From Brachyspira murdochii DSM 12563 (GTDB lineage Bacteria > Spirochaetota > Brachyspiria > Brachyspirales > Brachyspiraceae), in NCBI RefSeq assembly GCF_000092845.1, contig NC_014150.1, forward strand, positions 2,727,510 to 2,791,509: a DNA stretch of 64,000 bases, read 5' to 3'. The notes under the pieces were generated by a model. That model made no database searches, was not told the DNA's origin, and saw nothing but the letters and a program-made list of their open reading frames with translations. Position numbers and translations under genes: made by a program. This document shows positions 44,509 to 54,298 of this stretch, piece after piece (within the stretch, counting starts at the first letter, position 1; each line of letters opens with the position of its first letter).

Positions 44509-44519
44509 AAATAATTATT

Positions 44520-45752
44520 CTACCTCTTATTTGCTTTTAAAGTAATAGTTTTATCATCAAAGCTGCTTATTATAATTTGATATCCCATGCTTCCAGCCTT
44601 TGAATTGATATCAACAGCCAAATCTCTGCTGCTTCCTATATAAGTAACAACATATTTAGATGAAGAGCCTGATACTCCTCTGTTGTAAACACTTTTTAAG
44701 TTTCCTATATTTTTCTTTAATGCCTCTTCAAAACCTATGGAATCATTAAAATCAAGCCCATTAACATATATAGTGTATTCTGTTCCATTTTGAACTTCAC
44801 TCTGCCATTTTTGTACTATTTGATTAACAAAATCATCTGATATATAGTCGGCAGATTTAACTAATGCAATAGAATGAGCGTCTTTATCGCTTCCTCCTAC
44901 ACCGCCTGCCTGATGAGTAGCACGTGCTATTGTACTGTAATCGGATATATTAACAGCAGTAATTGCAACATCGCTTCTGTAGCTTTTCATAGCAGTACCT
45001 TTTATAGAAGTAAAGAAAGAAGCACCAGCTTTTCCTAATATTACTATTTGTGCACCTGTTGCATTAGCTATTTTTTTTATAGAGTCCGAAGAGCGGGAAG
45101 TATCTTCATATGTTATATTTTCTTTTCTCATGGCATTTTTTAGAGATGAAGCACTTACAAATTTAAATCCTTTTTCGCTCATATTTTTTTCAAGCTCTGT
45201 ATTAAAAGATTCGCTTAAATTACCAGTTTCATCTACTACAAGCGTAACTATAAGAGGCATATTTTTTCTGTCCATAAGTATGCCCATAGCCTGCAGATTG
45301 TCCTGAAGCATATCTACACCAACAGTAGCCTCTATTTTTGAATACCATACACTTCCGCTTTTTGCAATATTAATAACTTTATATGATGATATATAACCTG
45401 TAGTATTATCATATATTTTTGAGCTTATAAGTTTATTATTTTCTACTAATGTACTTCCCTGTACTATGGAACCCACTGCCTGTTCTACAGCATTTCTTTT
45501 AGCACTTTCTATTGATCTTTCTATGGCATCAGCTTCGCCTCTTCCGTCAGCAGAGGCAAATCCTTCAGCAGTTATCTTTGTTGTTTTTCCGCCTTTAAAA
45601 TCCGGATTTTTCCAGTTATTAACTATTCCTATTTCTCCTGTATCTTCTCCTACATATACGCCGCTTGATGAACTGTTTGATGTTGTGGCACAGGAGATAA
45701 AAAATGATGATATGGCAATTATCACATATATATTTATTAATTTTATTTTCAT
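44520..45752 (-). CDS. FlgT/LPP20-like lipoprotein
   Basis: 410 residues with lipobox FISCA. After the signal, ITAEGFASADGRGEADAIERSIESAKRNAVEQAVGSIVQGSTLVENN and YISSYKVINIAKSGSVWYSKIEATVGV match the N-terminal domain of FlgT and LPP20-type proteins (flagellar or outer-membrane assembly). The middle resembles a CsgG-like fold. The role is inferred: a periplasmic-flagellum or envelope accessory factor. First gene of a pair with queH. Confidence 0.68.
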   Translation of the reverse strand: MKIKLINIYVIIAISSFFISCATTSNSSSSGVYVGEDTGEIGIVNNWKNPDFKGGKTTKITAEGFASADGRGEADAIERSIESAKRNAVEQAVGSIVQGSTLVENNKLISSKIYDNTTGYISSYKVINIAKSGSVWYSKIEATVGVDMLQDNLQAMGILMDRKNMPLIVTLVVDETGNLSESFNTELEKNMSEKGFKFVSASSLKNAMRKENITYEDTSRSSDSIKKIANATGAQIVILGKAGASFFTSIKGTAMKSYRSDVAITAVNISDYSTIARATHQAGGVGGSDKDAHSIALVKSADYISDDFVNQIVQKWQSEVQNGTEYTIYVNGLDFNDSIGFEEALKKNIGNLKSVYNRGVSGSSSKYVVTYIGSSRDLAVDINSKAGSMGYQIIISSFDDKTITLKANKR

Positions 45753-45886
45753 ATTTCATAAGCCTCTGTTAATATAATTTTATACTGGTTACTATTTTAT
45801 AATAAAGTGATATTTTTTCAAGAAAGAATTTATTATTGCTGTACGATTTATATAATGAATAAAATTGAATTATTATTTATTATTGA

Positions 45887-45900
45887 GGGGAATTATCCCC
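45887..45900 (-). terminator. Short GC hairpin after the ferredoxin gene
   Basis: GGGG (45887-45890) and CCCC (45897-45900) with a six-base loop, 38 bases after the ferredoxin stop. It is compact but GC-rich against a very AT-rich background. Confidence 0.5.
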
Positions 45901-45937
45901 CCAAATATAAAAAATAGTTAAAAAACAGAAAAAATAA

Positions 45938-46753
45938 TTAAATGATACTTCCATCTATAGAAATAGTATATTCTTTTATAATGATGTTTTTTTGAGCGAT
46001 TTCAAGAGCCTTTCTTACGACTGTTTCCACTCCTCCGCAGCAAGGAACTTCCATTCTTACTATAGTTACAGAATTGATATTTTTCTCAGTAAATATATTC
46101 GCTAGTTTGCTTATATATCCGTCTATATCTGAATCAAGTTTAGGGCAGAACATTAATAAAGTTTTGTCTTTTAAAAATCTTGAATGGAAATTAGGATATG
46201 AAAAAGGCACACAATCAGCAACTATTAACAAATCAGAATTGTCAAAATAATTGGCATTAGGATTTACTAATTTTAATTGTATAGGCCAGTTTCTTAATTC
46301 AGAATGCATTTGAACATTACTGTTATTATTTTCTCCTCTAAACTGATTTCTTAAATCTCTCTGCATACTTCCCGGACATCCGCAGGCTTTATTTTCTTCC
46401 ATATTAGGCACCTCCAAATTATTATCTTTTAAGTATTTTACAGCTTCATCAAAGAGCTTATTTTCTCCATGGTCTTTTAAATGTTTTAAATGTGCTTTTA
46501 TAACATTAACTCCGCCTTTAACTATATTTACCATAACTTTACTTTCATTATATTCTTCAGCTTCTCTTTCTTCTATTTCCATAGCATTTTCAGGACATGC
46601 TTTTATGCACGCTCCCAATCCGTCACAGAATAAATCGCTTATAAGTCTTGCCTTACCGTCTATTACTTGCAAAGCTCCTTCAGGACAGTCTGGAATACAT
46701 ATACCGCAGCCTGTACATTTATCTTCATCTATCTTTATAATTCTTCTTTTCAT
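45938..46753 (-). CDS. 4Fe-4S ferredoxin-domain protein
   Basis: I place the start at ATG 46753, since AAAGGAAG sits just before it; the longer frame to 46807 adds a hydrophobic segment without a ribosome site. 271 residues. Two cluster motifs are seen: CTGCGICIPDCPEGA (about 12-26) and CDGLGACIKACPENA. Further Cys groups follow in KACGCPGSMQ, ADCVPFSYPN, LMFCPKLDSD and VPCCGGVETVV, which is the layout of a known family of anaerobe ferredoxin proteins of unknown electron partner. Confidence 0.82.
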   Translation of the reverse strand: MKRRIIKIDEDKCTGCGICIPDCPEGALQVIDGKARLISDLFCDGLGACIKACPENAMEIEEREAEEYNESKVMVNIVKGGVNVIKAHLKHLKDHGENKLFDEAVKYLKDNNLEVPNMEENKACGCPGSMQRDLRNQFRGENNNSNVQMHSELRNWPIQLKLVNPNANYFDNSDLLIVADCVPFSYPNFHSRFLKDKTLLMFCPKLDSDIDGYISKLANIFTEKNINSVTIVRMEVPCCGGVETVVRKALEIAQKNIIIKEYTISIDGSII

Positions 46754-46919
46754 TAAACTTCCTTTAATATTGAATTTTATAAAGATAATAGTAGAATATT
46801 CTAACAAAAAAATCTATTGCTATGGCAACAGAGAGAATAAAATTAATAATTCTATATAAATTTATGATTAGTATTACATTAAATACATATTTATGGTTAT
46901 TTATATCAAAATGATACTA

Positions 46920-46947
46920 TTGATATTATACTAAATATAGGTATAAT
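46920..46947 (+). promoter_or_regulatory. Promoter of the bat operon
   Basis: TTGATA (46920-46925), 16-base spacer, TATAAT (46942-46947), with a leader of about 20 bases before batB. Confidence 0.6.
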
Positions 46948-46974
46948 ATTACAAATTTAAAAAATGGAAATATA

Positions 46975-47991
46975 ATGTTTTTTGGTGATTTTAAGTTTAT
47001 AGTTTTATATGTATTAATACCAGTACTTATAATATTATTTGTTATATCAAGAATGAGAGTGCATAAGGTATTATCTTTATTTACAAGAAATTTAAGTTTT
47101 CAAAATGATAAAGCTTATAAAAGAATATCAAATTTGAGGATATTTTCTATAATATTTATGATACTTTCAGCAGCTGTACTAATATTTGCATTAATGCAGC
47201 CTAAATGGGGTATAATAGAGCAGAAAATAAAAACTGATAATTATATGATAACAATAGCATTAGATTTGTCTAGGTCAATGGATGCTGATGATGTGTGGCC
47301 TTCAAGACTTGAAAGAGCAAAATTAGAAATAGAAAAATTTGTAAAAAATACTGACAATTTGGCTGTTTCATTAGTAGGATTTGCGGGAACTAGTTTTATA
47401 GCTTGTCCTTTTACTCAGGATATGGAAACTTTTTCCTATATACTTGATAATTTGAGTACGAAATCTGTTACTCTTCAGGGTACAAGAATAGCCGATGCTT
47501 TGGTTACTGCCAAAAATACTTTTAATGTAGATGCTGTAAGTAAAAAATCTATAGTATTAATAACTGACGGAGAGGATCATGGCGGTTATTTTGATGAGGT
47601 ATTAAAAGAGCTTAAAGATATGAATATAAGTGTATATACTATAGGGGTTGGAACTTCTCAGGGTGCTGCTATAAGTACAGATTTGGGAGTAAGAGAAAAA
47701 TCTGTTATTTCAAAAAGAGATGATAATACATTAAAATTAATAGCAGATTCTACACTTGGAAAAAGCTATATTGCAGAAAATGTTTCATTAGAAAGCATAT
47801 TTGATGATATGAAAAAAAATATGGATAGTGTTTCTGCTGTTAGAAATAATAGAAGCTATAAAGAGAGATTTCAAATATTTTTGGGTATTTCTGTGATTTT
47901 TATAATGATATCAGGAATACTTAATATATTAACGCAGATAAGAATAAAACCTGAAAAAATTAGCATTAAAAAAGAAAAGTTGTATCAGTAG
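46975..47991 (+). CDS. batB: BatB: von Willebrand factor A domain membrane protein
   Basis: 338 residues. Two N-terminal membrane helices, a vWA domain (about 90-270) with the metal site DLSRSMDADD and later TDGEDHGG, and a C-terminal helix. The N-terminal half has the BatA/BatB pattern (LMQPKWGIIEQKIKTDNYMITIALDLS). Bat proteins form an inner-membrane complex with MoxR-type ATPases in aerotolerance or envelope stress. No moxR or batA is present in the window before it; the order here is B-C-D-E. Confidence 0.88.
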   Translation: MFFGDFKFIVLYVLIPVLIILFVISRMRVHKVLSLFTRNLSFQNDKAYKRISNLRIFSIIFMILSAAVLIFALMQPKWGIIEQKIKTDNYMITIALDLSRSMDADDVWPSRLERAKLEIEKFVKNTDNLAVSLVGFAGTSFIACPFTQDMETFSYILDNLSTKSVTLQGTRIADALVTAKNTFNVDAVSKKSIVLITDGEDHGGYFDEVLKELKDMNISVYTIGVGTSQGAAISTDLGVREKSVISKRDDNTLKLIADSTLGKSYIAENVSLESIFDDMKKNMDSVSAVRNNRSYKERFQIFLGISVIFIMISGILNILTQIRIKPEKISIKKEKLYQ

Positions 47992-48039
47992 TATTTTTGT
48001 TATTATTTTTTATTATATTTTTTAATTAGGATTTGTATA

Positions 48040-48891
48040 ATGAGAAAACTTGCACTATTAATTTTTATATTTATTATATCTGTAAGCTATGCATATTCGT
48101 TTTCATTAAATGAATTAACTGCAAAGTTTGATGTAGACAGAGCAAACAGACTTATGAGAAAAGGAGATTATGAGGGTGCTGTAAGTTTGTATGAAAAGGC
48201 TTTAAGCAAAGTACCTAATTCTCCGGAAATATTTTATAACATGGGTACTACTATGTCTTCTATTGGTGAATTGGACAGTGCATTACAGTTATTTGATATG
48301 GCTAAAAAAAGTGCTGCAGAAAATACAAGCAAAGATATAAAAAGTGCTATTTATTATAATTCTGGAATAACAAAGATAGAAGGGCAGGATTATCAAGGTG
48401 CTATAGATGAATTAGTAGAATCGCTCGTTAATACTCCAAATGATAATAATGCAAAAAGGGCTTTAGAATATGCTTATAAAAAATTAGAAGAACAGCAGAA
48501 TCAAAATAATACAGGTCCTAGCAGTCAGCAGAATAATGAACAAAATCAAAGCGGTCAGAGTGATGATAATAATGGAAGCTCTGGCGATAATGATGAGAAT
48601 AATCAAAACAATGATAATCAGGGAAATCAAAACAATCAGAATAATCAGAACGATCAAAACAACAATGATAATCAAAATAATCAGGACAACCAAAACAATA
48701 ATGATAATCAAGACAATCAAAGCAGCAATAATAATCAGGATAATCAGAACAATAATAACAACAGCAATAATGATAATGAGGAAAGTAAATCTGATATTGA
48801 CAGGCTGCTCGAATCTTTAAGACAGCTTAGAAAAGATAAAGACAATGGAGATCAGTATTATGGCGGAGGAAGAATTGACAAAGATTGGTAA
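48040..48891 (+). CDS. batC: BatC: TPR protein with Asn/Gln-rich low-complexity tail
   Basis: 283 residues. Signal peptide, then three TPR units (about 30-150: ANRLMRKGDYEGAVSLYEKALSKVPNSPEIFYNMGTTMSS and following). Residues about 152-245 are almost entirely Asn, Gln and Asp, encoded by imperfect repeats of AAT/CAA/GAT codons. The end (DIDRLLESLRQLRKDKD...YGGGRIDKDW) matches the conserved C-terminal end of BatC proteins. It overlaps batD. Confidence 0.8.
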   Translation: MRKLALLIFIFIISVSYAYSFSLNELTAKFDVDRANRLMRKGDYEGAVSLYEKALSKVPNSPEIFYNMGTTMSSIGELDSALQLFDMAKKSAAENTSKDIKSAIYYNSGITKIEGQDYQGAIDELVESLVNTPNDNNAKRALEYAYKKLEEQQNQNNTGPSSQQNNEQNQSGQSDDNNGSSGDNDENNQNNDNQGNQNNQNNQNDQNNNDNQNNQDNQNNNDNQDNQSSNNNQDNQNNNNNSNNDNEESKSDIDRLLESLRQLRKDKDNGDQYYGGGRIDKDW

Positions 48892-50590
48892 TATTATTTT
48901 AAGATATACATTTGTGATATTTTTTATTATATGCCTGCCTCTTTTTCCGCAGACTAGTATTACGGCGAAATTCTCCGATGAAAAGATAGGTGTTGGAGAA
49001 GTATTCAGTTTGTCTGTAACTATTAACAATAATTCCGGAAGAGTTACAGTACCTGATATAGACGGTTTTACATTGAGAGGTACATCTCAAAGTGTCAATA
49101 TGATGTATTCTTCAGGATCATTTAAAACTATAAAAACATACATTTATACCTATATGGCAAATAAAGAAGGTGTTTATAATATAGATGATATAAGAGTAAA
49201 AGTAAATAATAATACCTATGTGGCAAATCCTGTAAAGATAGAAGTAGTTGACGCTCCTGTAAGAAACAGAGATGATAATTATACTCCAAATGGAAATCAG
49301 TTTGAAGATTTTATGAATTATGGAGATGATATATATGTTGATAATAATATAAATAAAAAAGAAGTTTATTTGTACGAGCCTGTATATATAACACAAAAAG
49401 CATATGTTCATGTTCCTGTAAATGTTTTAGGATTTTCAAAAATACCAGACAGAACAGATTTTATTTCATATTCTGAAACTTCCGAGTACAACTCTTTTAC
49501 TGAGATAATAGACGGCAAAAGAGTAAGTGCTATACCTTTGAAAACAGAAGTTTTATATCCTGTTAAAACTGGAGATAAAAGAATATTAACAACTCCTTTT
49601 GTTTTTGAAAAAGAGGGCAGATTTGTTTTTAATGAGCGTGTAGAATACGGAGAAGATGAGTTTACTGTTAAAGTTCTTCCTCTTCCAGAAAGAAATGAGG
49701 GTGATAATTTTTCCGGTGCTGTGGGGGATTTTAATTTTAATACAAAAGTAAATAAAACTAATGTTTCAGTTGGTGAAGAGGTATTAATAACAATGGAAGT
49801 AACTGGAGAGGGTAATACTTCTATAATAACTATGCCTAAAATTAATGATAATATAACTAATTATTTTTCTGTATATCAGCCTAAAGTATATGAAACAAAT
49901 TGGTTTGACGGTAAAAAAATGATGGGTAGAAAAGTCAAAGAGTATGTATTAGTTGCCAAAGATGAAGGAAGTTCTGTAATATCAAATATTAATTTTTGCT
50001 ATTTCTCTCCTAATGATAAAAGTTATAGCAATATATATTCTAATCCTATTAGTCTTATGGTATCAGGCACAAAACAAAACTTAAGCTCATTTATTAATAA
50101 TGACGGAGAAGAACTTAATATTATACCTATAAAAAATACTCTAGTTAAAGAGGATAAAGTATTTAAAATATTTAATATGAAAATTGTATATTTATATATA
50201 ATAATATTAATAGCTTTATCTTTTATAATTTATAATAATAATAAATTTGATAAACTAAAACTTTTATTTTCTAATATTAAAAAGAATAAGCATTCTGAAA
50301 CAGATGATATTATTAAATACTATAATGAAAATAATAGAAAAGAATACTGCAGGCTTATAGAAAATAGTTTAATTAATACTATAAAAAATAAGTTTAATAT
50401 AGACTATGATAATAATATATATAATAAATTAAATGATTATATTGAAAAAGAAAAAATTGATGAAATAAAATATATAATAAATAAATGCAGATATGAGCTT
50501 TATTCTGGAAAATCATCTGATAATGAAGATTATCATACTAAAGCAGCAGAATTAATAAAATATATAAAAGATTTAAAGATAAAAAAATAA
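48875..50590 (+). CDS. batD: BatD: surface/periplasmic domain protein
   Basis: The best start is TTG 48875: GGAGG (48865-48869) stands five bases before it. ATG 48845 would place that ribosome site inside the gene. From 48875 the protein has a basic start, a hydrophobic signal (YTFVIFFIICLPLFPQT) and about 430 residues of beta-rich BatD domain (SVTINNNSGRVTVPDIDGFTLRGTSQS, VGEEVLITMEVTGEGN). A membrane helix (about 438-458, VYLYIIILIALSFIIY) and a cytoplasmic helical tail follow. The start overlaps batC by 17 bases. Confidence 0.82.
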   Translation: MTKIGNIILRYTFVIFFIICLPLFPQTSITAKFSDEKIGVGEVFSLSVTINNNSGRVTVPDIDGFTLRGTSQSVNMMYSSGSFKTIKTYIYTYMANKEGVYNIDDIRVKVNNNTYVANPVKIEVVDAPVRNRDDNYTPNGNQFEDFMNYGDDIYVDNNINKKEVYLYEPVYITQKAYVHVPVNVLGFSKIPDRTDFISYSETSEYNSFTEIIDGKRVSAIPLKTEVLYPVKTGDKRILTTPFVFEKEGRFVFNERVEYGEDEFTVKVLPLPERNEGDNFSGAVGDFNFNTKVNKTNVSVGEEVLITMEVTGEGNTSIITMPKINDNITNYFSVYQPKVYETNWFDGKKMMGRKVKEYVLVAKDEGSSVISNINFCYFSPNDKSYSNIYSNPISLMVSGTKQNLSSFINNDGEELNIIPIKNTLVKEDKVFKIFNMKIVYLYIIILIALSFIIYNNNKFDKLKLLFSNIKKNKHSETDDIIKYYNENNRKEYCRLIENSLINTIKNKFNIDYDNNIYNKLNDYIEKEKIDEIKYIINKCRYELYSGKSSDNEDYHTKAAELIKYIKDLKIKK

Positions 50591-50614
50591 ATACGGGTAA
50601 TATAATAAATAAAT

Positions 50615-51298
50615 ATGAAAAAAATAATTATAATGTTTTTTATATTCCAGTCATGTTTTTTATATAGTCAGATAACTTCAAAAACTGATTTGGAAAAAAT
50701 AAATAATTTATTTGAAAGTGCTAATGAACTTTATAATGAAGGCAAATATTTAGAGGCTAATTATTTATATAAAGATATAGCATCCTCAAATGTTATTTCA
50801 AAAAATTTGTATTATAATTTGGCTTCTTCTTATGCTGCTATAGGAAGCAATGGTTATGCTGTTCTTTACTATGAAAAGGCACTTAATATTTCACCTTTTG
50901 ATAAAGAAATAAAATCAATGATAAGTTCAATTAATGGAAACAGTGATTATGATTCAGTGATTATTATATCCATGTATATGCTGTTAATATTGTTTTTAGT
51001 ATTTTTTACAATGCTTATAGTATTATTTATTAAAAAAAAGAAAATCAATAATTTTTTAATATTGCTTTCAATAGTATTTTTTATACCATTAATAATATTA
51101 AGCAGTTATGCAAACTCTGATTATATTGTAACTATTGATAATGCTAATTTATACAGCGGAAGCAGTACAAAATCGGATATAGTTTCGCAAATATCTGAAG
51201 GAGAAAAATTAAGGGTTATTGAAGAGCATGATAATTGGTATTATGCCGAGGGCAATTTTAGGGGCTGGATAAATAAAAGCTCTGCTGAAAAAATATAG
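50615..51298 (+). CDS. batE: BatE: TPR and SH3-domain protein
   Basis: 227 residues. Signal peptide (to about LYSQ), TPR pair (LFESANELYNEGKYLEANYLYKDIA, YYEKALNISP), two membrane helices (about 111-160), and a C-terminal bacterial SH3 domain (VTIDNANLYSGSSTKSDIVSQISEGEKLRVIEEHDNWYYAE...GWINKSS). This order is typical of BatE. It follows batD by 24 bases and precedes mnmA by 26. Confidence 0.82.
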   Translation: MKKIIIMFFIFQSCFLYSQITSKTDLEKINNLFESANELYNEGKYLEANYLYKDIASSNVISKNLYYNLASSYAAIGSNGYAVLYYEKALNISPFDKEIKSMISSINGNSDYDSVIIISMYMLLILFLVFFTMLIVLFIKKKKINNFLILLSIVFFIPLIILSSYANSDYIVTIDNANLYSGSSTKSDIVSQISEGEKLRVIEEHDNWYYAEGNFRGWINKSSAEKI

Positions 51299-51324
51299 AT
51301 GAATATAATAAAAGGAAATATAGT

Positions 51325-52383
51325 ATGGAGAAAATAGCGGTTGGTATGAGTGCAGGAGTGGATTCTACTACTACAGCAAAGATATTAAAAGAAAAAGGAA
51401 ATGAAGTATTTGGGGTTACTATGCTTCTTTGGAATGGAGATAAGAGAGCTCCTTTAAGCGGTTCATGCTACAGTCCTTCGCAGTTAAAGATGGTTGAAGA
51501 GTGCAGGAAATATGCTCAGGCTATAGGCATAGATTATTATGCTTTTGATGTGAGCGATATGTTTCAAAAAAAAGTTATAGATTATGTTGCTGAATCTTAC
51601 AAAAAAGGACTTACTCCTAATCCTTGTATTATGTGCAATAGTCAGATTAAATTTATGGCTTTATTTGAGGCTATAGAAAAACAGGGACTAGAATTTGATA
51701 AATTTGCTACTGGTCATTATGCTGGAATAAAATATGATGAAAAAACTAAAAGATATCTATTATTAAGAGGAAAAAATTTGATAAAAGATCAGTCATATTT
51801 TTTATATAGGCTCACTCAAAATCAATTATCAAAAATAATATTTCCAATGCATGAAAATACAAAAGAAGATACTAGAAAAATGGCAAGAGAGTATAATTTG
51901 GAAGTTGCAGAAAAAAGTGAGAGTCAGGATTTTTTTGCAGGCGAGTACAGCAGACTATTTGATGAAGATAGAGAAGGAGATATCATTAATATAGATACTA
52001 ATGAAATATTAGGACACCATAAGGGAATATGGCATTATACAGTAGGACAAAGAAAAGGTCTTGGAATAGCATATAAAGAGCCTTTATTTGTAGTATCATT
52101 AGACAGCAAAACAAATACTGTTTATGTTGGGAATAAAAATCATACATTTGTCAATGAAGTTACGGTATATGATGTTAATTGGATAGCAGAACCTAGGGAT
52201 AAAGAGTTTGAAGCTTTGGTAAAAACAAGAAGTGCTCATAAAGGAAGTATGGCGAGAGTTATACCAATAGAAGAAAATGTAATCAATATAAAATTTTTTG
52301 AACCTACTGGGATAGTTGCTAGGGGACAGTCATGCGTATGTTATGATGAAGATGTAACTTTATGCGGAGGAGTTGTTTATTAA
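51325..52383 (+). CDS. mnmA: tRNA 2-thiouridine synthesis enzyme MnmA
   Basis: 352 residues. Thiolates U34 of Lys/Glu/Gln tRNAs. The PP-loop is GMSAGVDSTTTAKIL, the catalytic Cys lies in NPCIMCNSQIKF, the tRNA segment is ATGHYAGIKYD and HYTVGQRKGLGIAYKEPLFVVSLD, and the second reactive Cys lies in ARGQSCVCYDEDVTLCGGVVY. AAAGGAAATA precedes the ATG. Confidence 0.95.
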   Translation: MEKIAVGMSAGVDSTTTAKILKEKGNEVFGVTMLLWNGDKRAPLSGSCYSPSQLKMVEECRKYAQAIGIDYYAFDVSDMFQKKVIDYVAESYKKGLTPNPCIMCNSQIKFMALFEAIEKQGLEFDKFATGHYAGIKYDEKTKRYLLLRGKNLIKDQSYFLYRLTQNQLSKIIFPMHENTKEDTRKMAREYNLEVAEKSESQDFFAGEYSRLFDEDREGDIINIDTNEILGHHKGIWHYTVGQRKGLGIAYKEPLFVVSLDSKTNTVYVGNKNHTFVNEVTVYDVNWIAEPRDKEFEALVKTRSAHKGSMARVIPIEENVINIKFFEPTGIVARGQSCVCYDEDVTLCGGVVY

Positions 52384-52701
52384 AGGTATGTTATCACTGA
52401 TTTGTAATTTACTATTTATATATATAAACAATTTATATCTTGCTAATATGTATTAAATGCGGTTTAATACAATAGATTTCTTTTAAAAGTATAATCTTTT
52501 CACAGAGTAAATCGTGTTGTGGGTAATCTTTGATATTTTATACAATCATACTTAATGATAGATACTTCGGTTGAAGTAGTTCTAAAATTAGTTTTGCTTC
52601 TAATATTATCTTAAAATTATATTTAATAAAAATCTTTAAGTATATTTACAGTTTTCCGACAAATTAACATAATATTTTAAAGAATTATAAGGAGGAATGA
52701 A
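52384..52701. other. Non-coding gap with small hairpins and a promoter
   Basis: 318 bases without a gene. Visible are a small hairpin TACTTC-GGTT-GAAGTA near 52563-52578 and a 5-bp ATTAG/CTAAT stem near 52590-52612. The promoter at 52645-52673 belongs to the next gene. No tRNA or known riboswitch was recognised. Confidence 0.4.
52645..52673 (+). promoter_or_regulatory. Promoter of the UPF0145/LOG operon
   Basis: TTTACA (52645-52650), 17-base spacer, CATAAT (52668-52673); GGAGG follows at 52691 before the ATG at 52702. Confidence 0.5.
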
Positions 52702-53028
52702 ATGAGTTCTGATATTAAAATGTTTTCTGTTGATTATTTGCCAAGCAATTATAATTATGAATTATTAGGTTTAGTAAAAGGAAATGTAGCTCAAGCTAAA
52801 CATATAGGTAAAGATTTGCTTGCAGGATTAAAAAATATAGTAGGCGGAGAGGTGGAAAGTTATACAGAAATGCTTAGTGAGGCTAGAGAAATAGCTACAA
52901 AAAGAATGATAGAAGAAGCTAAAAAATTAGGTGCTAATGCCATTATAGGTATAAATTATTCATCATCGTCTGTAATGGAAGGAACTACAGAAGTTATAGC
53001 TTATGGTACTGCTGTAATAATAAAATAA
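52702..53028 (+). CDS. UPF0145 (YbjQ/DUF74) family protein
   Basis: 108 residues. Family marks are LGLVKGNVAQAKHIGKD, GGEVESYTEMLSEAREIATKRMIEEAKKLGANAIIGINYSSSS and EVIAYGTAVII. The proteins form small oligomers; the biochemical role is unknown. It leads an apparent three-gene unit with LOG and an exported protein. The ribosome site is strong (GGAGG). Confidence 0.9.
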   Translation: MSSDIKMFSVDYLPSNYNYELLGLVKGNVAQAKHIGKDLLAGLKNIVGGEVESYTEMLSEAREIATKRMIEEAKKLGANAIIGINYSSSSVMEGTTEVIAYGTAVIIK

Positions 53029-53045
53029 AATATATCGGAGAATGT

Positions 53046-53708
53046 ATGAGAAGAGAAACTTATGAACTTCAGAATTCTGATATGCCTAATGAATCTTGGC
53101 GTATATTTAGAATAATGGGCGAATTTGTAGAAGGTTTTGAAACTATGTCTTATTATAAGAATGCGGTTTCAATGTTTGGAAGTGCAAGAACTTCAGAAAA
53201 TCATCCGCATTATAAATTAGCTTATGAAACAGCTAAATTATTGGGTGAAAATAAATATGATATAATAACAGGAGGCGGTCCCGGTATTATGGAGGCCGGC
53301 AATAGGGGAGCTTTTGATGCTGGTTCTGGTTCTATAGGATTATGCATAGAACTTCCTTTTGAGCAGAAAACTAATCCTTATGTAAAAGAAGAACTTAAAT
53401 TCAGATATTTTTTTGCAAGAAAGGTTATGTTTTTAAAATATGCTAAGGCTGTTATAATATTTCCGGGCGGATTTGGTACTATGGACGAATGGTTTGAAAC
53501 TTTAACTTTGATACAGACTAAAGTTCTTCAAAGAATGCCTCTTATTGTTATGAATAAAAATTATTATTCTGACCTTATTGAATGGCTAAAAAAAGACATG
53601 GTTAAAGAAAGTTATATAGATATTTCTGATTTAGATTTAATGCAGTATGCTGAAAAGGCAGAGGAAGTATTGGATATTATTAACGGTTTTTATAAAGATA
53701 GTAAATAG
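53046..53708 (+). CDS. LOG family protein (nucleotide 5'-monophosphate phosphoribohydrolase)
   Basis: 220 residues. Rossmann-type fold with the family signatures GGGPGIMEAGNRGAFDAG (about 77-94) and PGGFGTMDEWFE (about 140-151), which form the active site that releases the base from nucleoside 5'-monophosphates. In bacteria the substrate is often AMP or a modified form; plant cytokinin activation is the model case. CGGAG stands before the ATG; 17 bases separate it from the preceding gene. Confidence 0.9.
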   Translation: MRRETYELQNSDMPNESWRIFRIMGEFVEGFETMSYYKNAVSMFGSARTSENHPHYKLAYETAKLLGENKYDIITGGGPGIMEAGNRGAFDAGSGSIGLCIELPFEQKTNPYVKEELKFRYFFARKVMFLKYAKAVIIFPGGFGTMDEWFETLTLIQTKVLQRMPLIVMNKNYYSDLIEWLKKDMVKESYIDISDLDLMQYAEKAEEVLDIINGFYKDSK

Positions 53709-53710
53709 AA

Positions 53711-54298
53711 ATGAAATATATAATAGTAATTTTATTAATAAGTGCTAATATCATGTTTGCACAATTGCCTGAACTTTTTGAGCTTAATGGTTATAAAGAT
53801 TTAAAATTTGGCATGAGTATTGATGAGGTTAATAATAAAATTACTAATTATAATTTAAATGTATATGCTGATTTTTTAGAATCATTTGAACTTAAAAATA
53901 ATAGAGTTATTAATATATATAAAAATGATACTGAAAAATTAGCGTATTATTTATATTTTTATAATAATGAACTTTACAGAATAGAAATATGCAATCATAT
54001 AGGGGATATTTATAATAATCCTTCATTTTATAATCCTGCCTCTTTAGCAGAAATTGATGATATAAAAGAAAAACTCAAATTTAAATACGGTGAAATAACA
54101 AAAACAGATGTAAAATATTATTCATTCAATAAAAAACCTTTTGAAGAATATACTATATGGTGGTCATCGGATTTGGCTAGTGTGTCTTTGTATGTAAAAC
54201 CAGATTTGGATAGTTTGGATAGAGTTATTAAACTTTATTCTTACAGGATATCTTTTTATGATGAGATAAGATTGAAAAATATATATTCATCAAATTAA
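53711..54298 (+). CDS. Hypothetical exported protein
   Basis: 195 residues, not recognised. A signal peptide (to about MFAQ) is followed by a mixed fold: FELNGYKDLKFGMSIDEVNNKITNYN, which resembles the short 'LkfGMs.deV' motif of various bacterial periplasmic proteins, then KLKFKYGEITKTDV. It follows LOG by two bases. Function cannot be named. Confidence 0.6.
   Translation: MKYIIVILLISANIMFAQLPELFELNGYKDLKFGMSIDEVNNKITNYNLNVYADFLESFELKNNRVINIYKNDTEKLAYYLYFYNNELYRIEICNHIGDIYNNPSFYNPASLAEIDDIKEKLKFKYGEITKTDVKYYSFNKKPFEEYTIWWSSDLASVSLYVKPDLDSLDRVIKLYSYRISFYDEIRLKNIYSSN

Noticed and set aside
48484-48820. Overlapping ORFs on both strands around the batC low-complexity region
   Set aside because: They are by-products of repetitive AAT/CAA/GAT codons; they have no ribosome site or family resemblance.
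48845-48874. N-terminal extension of BatD from ATG 48845
   Set aside because: GGAGG at 48865 points to TTG 48875 and the extension adds acidic residues before the signal.
52484-52620. tRNA or riboswitch between mnmA and the UPF0145 gene
   Set aside because: No cloverleaf, T-loop motif or known riboswitch core could be found; only short hairpins are seen.
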